The position numbers and the translations under genes are program-made. From Agromyces aurantiacus (GTDB taxonomy: Bacteria; Actinomycetota; Actinomycetes; Actinomycetales; Microbacteriaceae), in contig NZ_JAFBBW010000001.1 in the NCBI RefSeq assembly GCF_016907355.1, positions 3,658,001-3,722,000 on the forward strand: DNA of 64,000 bases, given 5' to 3'. This document shows positions 42,255-49,625 of the stretch, piece by piece. The notes beneath the pieces were generated by a model. It made no database searches and had not been told where the DNA came from. It saw only the letters and a program-made list of their open reading frames with translations. Position 1 is the first letter of the stretch. The number at the start of each line of letters is the position of its first letter.

Positions 42255-43420
42255 CGCACGAGGTGTTCATCTGCCACGCCTCCGAGGACAAGCCGATCGC
42301 GGACGGCGTGTGCGCGGTGCTCGAGCAGGAGCGGATCCCGTGCTGGATCGCGCCGCGCGACATCCTGCCCGCCGACGACTACGGCCGGGCCATCCTCGAG
42401 GCGATCACCTCGAGCCGGCTCGTCGTGTTCGTCTTCTCGGCGAGCGCCAACGCGTCGCCGCACATCCGCCGCGAGCTCGAGCTCGCGGTGAGCAACGGCA
42501 TCCCCATCCTGCCGTTCCGCGTCGAGGACACCCTCCCCTCGGAATCGCTCCAGTACTACCTCGGCGGCATCCACTGGCTCGACGCGCTGACCCCGCCCAT
42601 GGAGGCGCACCTGCACCACTTGGCCGGGACCGTGCGCGTGATCCTGGATCGCGACCAGCCGACGCTGCGCGGCAACCGGGCGGCGACAGCGGCGGGGGCG
42701 GCGCCCGGGGCGCCGGCATCGCCCGGGGGCTCGGCGCCGCCGGCCCCAGCACCCGCGGCGCCGGCTGCGGCGTCGGCGACGTCTCCGCCCACGGTGCAGC
42801 CTCCACCCGCGGCGTCGGCACCGCCCGGCGGGCCGCCGCCGGCGACACCGCCCGCGACACCGCCCGCGGCCTCGCCTCGGCAGTCGCCCGCTGCGCGCCG
42901 ACGATCACCGCTGCTCTGGGTGCTCATCGGCGTCGGGGTGCTGGTCCTGGCCGGCGCCGGCGTCGCGATCGCCCTCGCGACAGGCCTCATCGGCGGCGGC
43001 GAGAGCGGCACCGGAGGTTCGACCGCGACTCCCGGCGCGAGCACCTCGCCCGAGATGGTCCTGTCGGAGCGCTCGTGCGAACTGCTCGATCCGGCGGATG
43101 TCACGGCCGTCTACGGCGCGGGCGCGGGTCCGCCGACCCCCGCGGGCGACGGGTACTGCGACTTCGCCGCGTACGAGTCGATCACGATCTACGTCGAGCC
43201 CGCGGGAGCGGCCGATCTCGCGGAGTGGCGCTCGACCGCGCCGGCCGGCACCGTCGACCTCCCCGACCTCGGCGGCGGGGCGTACCAGCAGCCCGACGGG
43301 ACGCTGCTCGTGTACGACCCGCAGCGCGAGATCATCTTCCTCATGCTCACCGGCGGGAGCACCGACGACGACTACCGCCGCCTCGTCGAGCTCGCCGGTC
43401 TCGTCGTCGCGACCTCCTGA
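42251..43420 (+). CDS. Membrane-anchored TIR-domain protein
   Basis: A 389-residue protein. Residues 1-130 are a TIR domain (EVFICHASEDKPIADGVCAVLEQ, CWIAPRDILP, AILEAITSSRLVVFVFSASANAS, PHIRRELELAVSN). E50 in AILEAI is at the position of the NADase glutamate of catalytic TIRs. Residues 145-215 form a P/A-rich spacer, 219-245 one membrane helix (LLWVLIGVGVLVLAGAGVAIAL), and 260-389 an extracytoplasmic domain with two cysteines (ERSCELLD and GDGYCDF), resembling DUF3558. It is translated from GTG overlapping the stop of the AAA+/RyR gene. The topology fits signalling or NAD depletion at the membrane. Confidence 0.85.
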   Translation: MTHEVFICHASEDKPIADGVCAVLEQERIPCWIAPRDILPADDYGRAILEAITSSRLVVFVFSASANASPHIRRELELAVSNGIPILPFRVEDTLPSESLQYYLGGIHWLDALTPPMEAHLHHLAGTVRVILDRDQPTLRGNRAATAAGAAPGAPASPGGSAPPAPAPAAPAAASATSPPTVQPPPAASAPPGGPPPATPPATPPAASPRQSPAARRRSPLLWVLIGVGVLVLAGAGVAIALATGLIGGGESGTGGSTATPGASTSPEMVLSERSCELLDPADVTAVYGAGAGPPTPAGDGYCDFAAYESITIYVEPAGAADLAEWRSTAPAGTVDLPDLGGGAYQQPDGTLLVYDPQREIIFLMLTGGSTDDDYRRLVELAGLVVATS

Positions 43421-43440
43421 CCCACGCGCCCACCACCCCT

Positions 43441-43664
43441 CCCGAATCCCGCCTTCGCGCGGGTGCACCCGCAAATACCCGGGACTCGCAAGCCAACCGC
43501 ACCCCACCCACCCCGAATCCCGCCTTCGCGCGGGTGCACCCGCAACAACCCGGGACTCGGAAGCCAACCGCACCACTCTCGCCCCCGCGAAGCGCTCGCC
43601 ACCCCGGGGCGAGCATCCCGAATCCCGCCTTCGCGCGGGTGCACCCGCAACAACCCGGGACTCG
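43441..43664. repeat. Three copies of a 48-bp repeat
   Basis: Copies start at 43441, 43512 and 43617. Units are almost identical (differing at one or two bases) and contain CCCGCCTTCGCGCGGG and GGGTGCACCC dyads. Copies 1 and 2 are also followed by the same 14 bp (AAGCCAACCGCACC). Spacers are 23 and 57 bp. Each could fold into a hairpin. Confidence 0.8.
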
Positions 43665-43714
43665 CGATGAACGAGTATCCCGCGCGATCGAGCGACGAGG
43701 CTCCGAGATGACAC

Positions 43715-43748
43715 GAACGGCGCGTCCCGACAGCGGGAAGCGCCGTTC
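43715..43748. terminator. Bidirectional hairpin terminator
   Basis: GAACGGCGC (43715-43723) pairs with GCGCCGTTC (43740-43748), and an inner TCCCG/CGGGA stem is separated by single unpaired bases, with a 4-base loop. It serves the TIR operon and the convergent LLM gene. Confidence 0.65.
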
Positions 43749-43777
43749 ACGTCATCTCACGGCCGAGGGGGCCGGGC

Positions 43778-44779
43778 TCAGCGCAGCGCGGGAAGCACCT
43801 CGCGCTCGTACAGGTCGAGCACCGACGTGTCGAACGCGAGCTCCGGGAAGTAGTGGATCGCGTAGCCGAGACCGCGGCGCTTCATGTCGAGCAGGCGCTC
43901 GATCACCTGGTCGACCGTGCCGACCGCGATCGCCGCGTGGGAGCGGTAGTCGCCAATGAAACGACGGGTCGCACCGGTGCCGAGGTACGGCGCGACGCGC
44001 GCCTCGAGGCGCTCGAGGCGCGCCGCGACATCCGCCTCGGACGTGCCGATCACCGTGTTGAAGTTGGCGCTGCGCACGATCGAGTCGAAGTCGCGCCCGA
44101 GCCGGTCGGTGTGCCCGCGCAGCACCTCGCTCTTGTGGCTGAACTCGTCGGGGCTGCCGTAGAAGTTCGTGTACGCGGCGTACTTCGCCGCGATCTTCAG
44201 CGTCACCTTCTCGCCGCCGCCGGCCACCCACATGGGAATGCCGCCCTCCTGGAGCGGCTGCGGCTGGAAGATCGCGCCGTCGACGGTGTAGTGCTCACCG
44301 GAGAAGTTCGCGCGCCCGGTGGCCCACGCCTGGTGCATGATCTCGACGCCCTCGCGCAGCATCCGCAGCCGCTCGGGGGCGTCGGGGAACCCGTAGCCGT
44401 ACGCGCGCCACTCGTGCTCGTACCATCCGGCGCCGATGCCCATCTCGAGCCGGCCGCCCGAGATGACGTCGACCGTCGCGGCGACCTTCGCGAGGTAGGC
44501 CGGGTTGCGGTAGGCCATGCACGTGCACATCTGGCCGAGCCGCACGCGCGAGGTCGACGCGGCGAACGCCGACATGAGCGACCACGCCTCGTGCGTGGCC
44601 TCGGTCTCGCTGTGCACCGGCACCGTGTGGAAGTGGTCGTACACCCAGATCGACTCCCACGGCGACCCGTCGCGGTCGGCGTGCGCGGCGAGGCCGTGCA
44701 TGGTCGACCAGTGCTCGGCGGGGTCGATGCCGACGAGGTCGTGGCGCCATCCCTGGGGAACGAAGTATCCGAATCGCAT
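43778..44779 (-). CDS. F420-type LLM-class oxidoreductase
   Basis: A 333-residue luciferase-like monooxygenase-fold enzyme. The first strand RFGYFVPQGW, the SIWVYDHFHTVPV segment, CTCMAYRNPAYLAKVAATVDVISGGRLEMGIGAGWYEHE and GGGEKVTLKIAAKYAAYTNFYG are typical of actinobacterial LLM proteins predicted to use coenzyme F420 rather than FMN. It probably reduces or oxidises a small organic molecule, but its substrate is unknown. The ATG at 44779 is followed by no longer family extension. It forms a single-gene unit ending in the hairpin at 43715. Confidence 0.88.
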   Translation of the reverse strand: MRFGYFVPQGWRHDLVGIDPAEHWSTMHGLAAHADRDGSPWESIWVYDHFHTVPVHSETEATHEAWSLMSAFAASTSRVRLGQMCTCMAYRNPAYLAKVAATVDVISGGRLEMGIGAGWYEHEWRAYGYGFPDAPERLRMLREGVEIMHQAWATGRANFSGEHYTVDGAIFQPQPLQEGGIPMWVAGGGEKVTLKIAAKYAAYTNFYGSPDEFSHKSEVLRGHTDRLGRDFDSIVRSANFNTVIGTSEADVAARLERLEARVAPYLGTGATRRFIGDYRSHAAIAVGTVDQVIERLLDMKRRGLGYAIHYFPELAFDTSVLDLYEREVLPALR

Positions 44780-44853
44780 CCCGTCAGCCTACGGCCGCGG
44801 TTTCAGCGCCAGCACTGAGGCCGCCGGGCCTTGACTTCCGTATCGTCCGGAGC

Positions 44854-45348
44854 ATGCACGACCCGACCGATCATGCGCATGTGCACACCGAGGACCTGAT
44901 CGCCGTCGCGATCACGACGGGCGGCGTCCGCGTCATCCACCTCTCCGGCGTCGCCAGCTGCCCGAGCGAGCTGTGGCGCGTCGAGATCGTCCCGTCCGGT
45001 CCGACCCTTCCCGGCAGCGCGAGGCCCGAGCGGCTCACGCTGGGCGTGCGCGGCACGCCGCCGCGTCGGCGCGGCCGCACGCGCTCGGCGCGCGTGAGCT
45101 TCGAGGCGATCATCGAGGACTCGCGCACGCGCGAGGTCGAGGTGCGCCTGGAGTGCCAGCCGCCCGTGGTCGTGCCGGTGCTCGAGGCGAACGGGTCGTT
45201 CGGCTCGAGCGCGCGCGCCACCCGACCGGACGCCCGCGATATCCAGGGTGCTCGTCCCGAGCGGGTCATGGCGAGAACGGATGGCGCGCGGCCCGCCGCA
45301 CCCGTGGGCGCGCGGGGCTTCGCCGTGGCGCGCACCAGCGCGGTCTGA
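44854..45348 (+). CDS. Hypothetical protein
   Basis: A 164-residue protein of unknown function. The first about 110 residues have an alternating hydrophobic/polar pattern (LIAVAITTGGVRVIHLSGVA; RVSFEAIIEDSRTREVEVRLEC), which suggests a beta-sandwich. The remaining 50 residues are rich in A, R and P and disordered. No signal peptide or membrane helix is visible. The frame keeps the strong GC bias of real genes. TATCGT at 44841-44846 is a possible -10 box 8 bp before the ATG. Confidence 0.55.
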   Translation: MHDPTDHAHVHTEDLIAVAITTGGVRVIHLSGVASCPSELWRVEIVPSGPTLPGSARPERLTLGVRGTPPRRRGRTRSARVSFEAIIEDSRTREVEVRLECQPPVVVPVLEANGSFGSSARATRPDARDIQGARPERVMARTDGARPAAPVGARGFAVARTSAV

Positions 45349-45460
45349 CGCCCGGCACCGCCGCCGTGCATGAACGGCGGGCGCTCGCGTCGCCGCACGG
45401 CCGCTCGAGCAGGGCAGCAGCGCCGGCCGCCGGCGCCGCCGTCCGCCGTCCGCTTCCGGC

Positions 45461-46645
45461 CTACGTCAGCGCGAACCTCAGCTCGGCGATCGCCGGCCCC
45501 TGCCACACCGTGTCGTCGAGGTCCTCGCCGCGCACGGTGACGACCTTGCCGCCGCGCGAGAGCACGAGCATCGCGAGCTGCGGCAGCAGGTCGCCGGCGT
45601 GCCGGCCGTCGGAGAGGGCCTGGCCGCTGCCGTTCCCGGTCGCGAACTCGACGGCCCCGGACTCGGGGTCGATCGTGCCGTTGACCGAGGTGGTGAAGTC
45701 GAACCACAGGGTCTCGACGGCGCCCTCGGCGGCGAGCCGGCCGATCGCGGCGAGGTCGCGCTCGACGCGACCGGCGCTGCCGTCGGCGAGCCGCTGCAGG
45801 GCGGCCTTCGCCTCGTCGACGTTGAGCTGGGCGAGGCGTCGTCGCAGTTCCTCGTCGATCTCTGCGGCGCCGAGCCGATCGGGCCCGCCCTGCACCGGGA
45901 TCACGCGCCGGCCGTTGCGCGCACGCTCGAGGAACGAGCTGAGCATGGGCTCGGCCGCGAACACGAACAGCGGCACGCGCTCGTCGGCGTCGTGCGTCAT
46001 GAGCTCCTGGCGCACCGCGTCGGCGACGCGCTTGGCGTAGATGTCGTGCTGCTCGGGGCGTCGGTCCTCCTCGCTCATGCCGCGGTCGCCGTGCCCGCCG
46101 GTGCGTCGCTGGCCGGCGTCGCCGCGTTCGCGGTTGGTCGCCTCCTCCATGTTCTTGGGCAGGCTCGGATCGAGCGGCATCTGCTCGGCGCGCGCGGTCG
46201 GCTCCGCGTGCCACAGGCTCCACTCGTTCGACGAGAGGCAGACCGCGAAGGCCTCCTGGTCTTGGCTGGGTGCGCGCAGGAGCTGTCCGAGGGTGAAGTG
46301 CGAGCCGACGTGCACGGCGTCGTCGAGCCGGTTCGGCAGCACGTACACGTCGGTGAAACCCGGGGCGACGAAGATCGCGAGCGAGCGGGCGAGCCCGCTC
46401 CAGATGTCCTTGTCGGCGACCACCGCGTCGCGCCCGGTCTTGAGCGCGTCGACCTCGGACGCGTCGGCGTCCATCGCGCGGAGGCGCTCGAACGCCTCGT
46501 CGAAGAGGCTGCGCACGGCGACTTCGGCACGCTCGCGCTCGCTCACGACGGGTGAGGTCGATGCGTAGACCGTGATGGCCGGATGGTGCTCGCCTTGCAG
46601 CGCGGCGAAATCGGTCGTGGTGGGCAGTTCGTAGTGGACCGTCAT
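45461..46645 (-). CDS. baeRF-family protein (eRF1-like fold)
   Basis: A 394-residue protein. The start HYELPTTTDFAALQGEHHPAITVYASTSPVV and the segments RSLAIFVAPGFTDVYVLPNRLDD, HFTLGQLLRAPSQDQEAFAVCLS and PLFVFAAEPMLSSFLERARNGRRV match bacterial baeRF proteins, relatives of eukaryotic release factor eRF1 and Vms1. Residues about 170-200 are a charged, low-complexity linker (NRERGDAGQRR ... MSEEDRRPEQHD). The family probably acts on stalled ribosomes or tRNA, or in stress defence, but it is uncharacterised here. It starts after GGGGGAGG, and no co-transcribed neighbour is evident. Confidence 0.8.
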   Translation of the reverse strand: MTVHYELPTTTDFAALQGEHHPAITVYASTSPVVSERERAEVAVRSLFDEAFERLRAMDADASEVDALKTGRDAVVADKDIWSGLARSLAIFVAPGFTDVYVLPNRLDDAVHVGSHFTLGQLLRAPSQDQEAFAVCLSSNEWSLWHAEPTARAEQMPLDPSLPKNMEEATNRERGDAGQRRTGGHGDRGMSEEDRRPEQHDIYAKRVADAVRQELMTHDADERVPLFVFAAEPMLSSFLERARNGRRVIPVQGGPDRLGAAEIDEELRRRLAQLNVDEAKAALQRLADGSAGRVERDLAAIGRLAAEGAVETLWFDFTTSVNGTIDPESGAVEFATGNGSGQALSDGRHAGDLLPQLAMLVLSRGGKVVTVRGEDLDDTVWQGPAIAELRFALT

Positions 46646-46732
46646 GCATCCTCCCCCGAGATGGGCGACGACGTCGTCGCACCCCCCAGCCTATGAAGGG
46701 CGCGTCGCGAGCGACACCCCCGATACGGATCG

Positions 46733-46761
46733 ACCGGGCCCGGCAGGTCGCCGGGCCCGGT
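46733..46761 (-). terminator. Hairpin terminator after the FAD oxidase
   Basis: ACCGGGCCCGGC (46733-46744) and GCCGGGCCCGGT (46750-46761) form a perfect 12-bp stem with a 5-base loop, 21 bp after the FAD oxidase stop. Confidence 0.7.
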
Positions 46762-46782
46762 CGGGCGAGGGGATGCGTCGCC

Positions 46783-48219
46783 TCAGCGCCGCACGGGGTG
46801 GTTCGAGCGGATGACGCCCGCGGGGTCGATCGCGGACTTGAGCGCGCGCAGTCGCGCGAGCCGTCCGTCGTCGCCGAAGAACCGCTCGCCGGTCTCGGGC
46901 CGCTCGGTGAAGTTGAGGTACGCGACGGGCGCGCGCCACGGCTCGATGCGGGCGAACAGGCGGCCGAGCGAGGCGATCACGGCCTCGATCGTCTGGGGCG
47001 CGGCGATGCCGACCGCGTACACGGCGTAGCGGCCCTCGAAGCCGGCGATCGCGCCCGGCGCCGGCAGGCCGGCCTCGGCGGCGATCTCGATCGCGGCAGC
47101 GGGCTCGAAGGCGCCACCGAGGTGGCGGATCTCGGCCGAGAGCAGCGCGGTGTCGGCGTCGGGGCCGACGCCGTCGACGAACGCGCGCACGGCCTCGGCC
47201 GGCAGGTCGGCGAGCATCATGCCGTCGCCGTGGCCGGGGGTCGGCCCGGGCGGGTCCATGTGCAGCTGCAGCAGGTCGGCGGGCGCCTGCGGGTGCACGG
47301 TGTCGATCTCGGGGTGCAGGGCGCGCAGCGGGGCGAGCAGCTCGTCGGTGCGCTCCGGCGACTCGAGCGACACGGCCTCGACGACCACGAAGGAGCGGCC
47401 GGACAGGAACGGGGGCAGGTCGGGGATGGGCGGGAACCGCAGCACGCGCCCGACGGAGGTGACGGTGTCGGGCACCGACCGGGTCCACTCGGCCCAGGTC
47501 TCGAGGACCTCGCGGGTGCGCTCGATCGGGAAGAACAGCGTGCCGGCGACGACCTGCGCGATCTCGAACAGCCGGAACTCGATCGCGGTCACGACGCCGA
47601 AGTCGCCGCCGCCGCCGCGCACGGCCCAGAACAGCTCGGCGTCGTGCTCGGCGTCGACGCGGCGGAACTCGCCGTCGGCCGTCACGAGCTCGACGGCCAC
47701 GACGTGGTTGGCGGCGAGCCCGTGGGCGCGGCCGAGGAACGACACGCCCCCGCCGAGCGTGTACCCGACGACGCCGACGTCGTGGCTCGACCCGGCGAGC
47801 GCGGCGAGCCCGTGCGGCGCCGTCGCGGCGACGACGTCGCCCCACAGGGCACCGGCCTCGACGCGGGCGATCCGCTGGTTCGGGCGCACCTCGACGGCGC
47901 GCAACTCGTGCGTCTTCAGCAGGATGGCGTCGGCGAGGCCGTCGCCCTCGGCGAGCGGCGCGGCGTTGTGGCCGGTGCCCTGCGGCGCGACGCCGAGCCC
48001 GAGCTCGCGTGCGGCCCGGACGGTGCGGGCGACGTCGGCGGCGGACGCCGCGATCACGACGGCCGCGGGGCGCTGGTCGACGGCGAGGTTCCAAGCCGAG
48101 CGGGCGGCGTCCCAATCGGCGTCGCCGGGCAGCACGAGCCGTCCGTCGAGGCGTTCGGCGAGCATCGCGAAGGCTTCGCGGAGCGAGAGGGCGGGGGTGT
48201 CGAAGGCGAGGGAGTTCAC
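46783..48219 (-). CDS. FAD-linked oxidase, BBE-type
   Basis: A 478-residue oxidase of the VAO/PCMH family. The FAD-binding segments (PGDADWDAARSAWNLAVDQRP, AARELGLGVAPQGTGHNAAPLAEGDGL with its histidine as likely flavin-linking residue, and SHDVGVVGYTLGGGVSFLGRAHGLAANHV) fit berberine-bridge enzymes. The cysteine of bicovalent members is absent (GVSFLG), so single covalent or non-covalent FAD is expected. The C-terminal BBE segment reads YLNFTERPETGERFFGDDGRLARLRALKSAIDP. It oxidises sugars, lactones or secondary metabolites. It starts with GTG after AAAGGA and is divergent from an LLM gene at 48436. Confidence 0.87.
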   Translation of the reverse strand: MNSLAFDTPALSLREAFAMLAERLDGRLVLPGDADWDAARSAWNLAVDQRPAAVVIAASAADVARTVRAARELGLGVAPQGTGHNAAPLAEGDGLADAILLKTHELRAVEVRPNQRIARVEAGALWGDVVAATAPHGLAALAGSSHDVGVVGYTLGGGVSFLGRAHGLAANHVVAVELVTADGEFRRVDAEHDAELFWAVRGGGGDFGVVTAIEFRLFEIAQVVAGTLFFPIERTREVLETWAEWTRSVPDTVTSVGRVLRFPPIPDLPPFLSGRSFVVVEAVSLESPERTDELLAPLRALHPEIDTVHPQAPADLLQLHMDPPGPTPGHGDGMMLADLPAEAVRAFVDGVGPDADTALLSAEIRHLGGAFEPAAAIEIAAEAGLPAPGAIAGFEGRYAVYAVGIAAPQTIEAVIASLGRLFARIEPWRAPVAYLNFTERPETGERFFGDDGRLARLRALKSAIDPAGVIRSNHPVRR

Positions 48220-48403
48220 TGGTGGTTCCTTTCACGGCGTGGGGGTCGCGGGCCGGGCGGCGGATGATGCCTGGTTCCGACGGCCGCCCGGATCTCCGGG
48301 GGCGCGCACGACCAGGTTCCATCCAATGCGGAGGTGCCGGCGCGGGGATCAGGACGGACCCGGCGATCGGCTCAGGGTTATCCCGAGAACAGGGGCTCCG
48401 GAA

Positions 48404-48409
48404 TAGCGT
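48404..48409 (+). promoter_or_regulatory. -10 box TAGCGT for the LLM gene
   Basis: TAGCGT lies 26 bp before the ATG at 48436, with CTGAGGG as ribosome site. Upstream is a TCAGGGTTATCCCGAGA stretch with partial dyad symmetry. Confidence 0.45.
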
Positions 48410-48435
48410 GCCGACCGGCCCGGTTGCCCTGAGGG

Positions 48436-49485
48436 ATGTCACTCTCGCCACGTCTTTCGGTCCTGGATCTCGTGCCCGTGCGCAGCGGCCAGTCGTCGTC
48501 GCAGGCCGTCGCGGCCTCCGTCGCCCTCGCGCAGGCCGCCGACCGGCTCGGCTTCACGCGCTACTGGTTCGCCGAGCACCACAACATGCCCGCCGTCGCC
48601 TCGACGACCCCGCCCGTGCTCATCGCGGCGACGGCGGCGCGCACCGAGCGGATCCGGGTGGGCTCGGGCGGCGTGATGCTGCCGAACCACGCGCCGCTCG
48701 TCGTCGCCGAGCAGTTCGCCGCGCTCGAGGCGCTCGCGCCCGGGCGGATCGACCTCGGCATCGGCCGGGCGCCCGGCAGCAACCCGGTGATCACGCAGCT
48801 GCTGCGCATCTCGGGCCCGACGGCCGACGTCGACCGGTTCCCCGACCACGTCGCCGACATCCTGAGCCTGCTGTCGCCGGATGGCGCGACGCTGCGCCTC
48901 ACGAGCGGCCGCGAGTACCCCATCCAGGCGACCCCGGCCGCCACGGGGGTGCCCGAGCTGTGGCTGCTCGGCAGCTCCGACTACTCGGCGCGGCTCGCGG
49001 CCGAGCTCGGGCTGCCGTACGTGTTCGCGAACCACTTCTCGGGCGAGGGGCTCGAGCAGGCGCTCGAGCTGTACCGCTCCGGCTACCGGCCGAGCGAGCG
49101 GCATCCGGCGCCGCAGACGATCCTGACCCTGAACGCCTCGGTCGCCGACAGCGCCGAGGAGGCCGAGGATCGCGCGCTCCCCCAGTTGCGCTCGATGGCG
49201 CGCCTGCGCCTGAACCGGCCCATGCGCGCGCTCGAGACGGTCGACGACGCCCTCGCCGCGCCGCACGACTCCGACGCCGACGAGGTCATCGCGCGCATGC
49301 GCCCGCGCTGGGTGATCGGCGACGCCGACGCCGCGGCGGCGGCCGTGCGCGCCCTCGCCGTGCGGCACGGGATCGACGAGGTCATGGTCGCGCCGATCGC
49401 GGGCGCGCGGGCCGACGAGCCGGCGGATGCCGCACCCGGCCGGGTGCGCACGCTCGAGCTGCTCGCCGAGCGCCTCGCCGCGTAG
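48436..49485 (+). CDS. LLM-class flavin-dependent oxidoreductase
   Basis: A 349-residue luciferase-like monooxygenase. RYWFAEHHNMPAVASTTPPVLIAATAARTERIRVGSGGVMLPNHAPLVVAEQFAALEALAPGRIDLGIGRAPG is the highly conserved N-terminal block of this FMN-dependent family, and LWLLGSSDYSARLAAELGLPYVFANHF is the central one. It probably reacts with reduced flavin and O2 on an unknown substrate. It is divergent from the BBE-type FAD oxidase, so the two may act in one pathway. Confidence 0.9.
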   Translation: MSLSPRLSVLDLVPVRSGQSSSQAVAASVALAQAADRLGFTRYWFAEHHNMPAVASTTPPVLIAATAARTERIRVGSGGVMLPNHAPLVVAEQFAALEALAPGRIDLGIGRAPGSNPVITQLLRISGPTADVDRFPDHVADILSLLSPDGATLRLTSGREYPIQATPAATGVPELWLLGSSDYSARLAAELGLPYVFANHFSGEGLEQALELYRSGYRPSERHPAPQTILTLNASVADSAEEAEDRALPQLRSMARLRLNRPMRALETVDDALAAPHDSDADEVIARMRPRWVIGDADAAAAAVRALAVRHGIDEVMVAPIAGARADEPADAAPGRVRTLELLAERLAA

Positions 49486-49578
49486 GCGCCACCGCACCCG
49501 CGGCCCGACGCATCCGCCGCCGCGGCGCGGGAGCACGCGTATGGCGCCTGAGCGGACGCCGGCGCCGACTCCCGCGCC

Positions 49579-49600
49579 ACCCGGGCGCTCCCCCGCCCGG
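49579..49600. terminator. Bidirectional hairpin terminator
   Basis: CCCGGGCG (49579-49586) and CGCCCGGG (49593-49600) pair around a C-rich loop, between the convergent LLM and alpha-glucosidase genes. Confidence 0.55.
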
Positions 49601-49625
49601 GACGGCGCAGCGGCCGCGCGGCGCG

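Larger units (their letters stand above)
43421..43777. other. Intergenic region downstream of the TIR gene
   Basis: A 357-bp gap between convergent genes. It contains the three 48-bp repeats and a terminator hairpin at 43715-43748. No coding frame is credible: the frames that cross it reiterate the repeat peptide. Confidence 0.65.

Noticed and set aside
43441..43664. Possible short CRISPR array
   Set aside because: Only three units, unequal spacers of 23 and 57 bp, partly duplicated flanks and no cas genes nearby.
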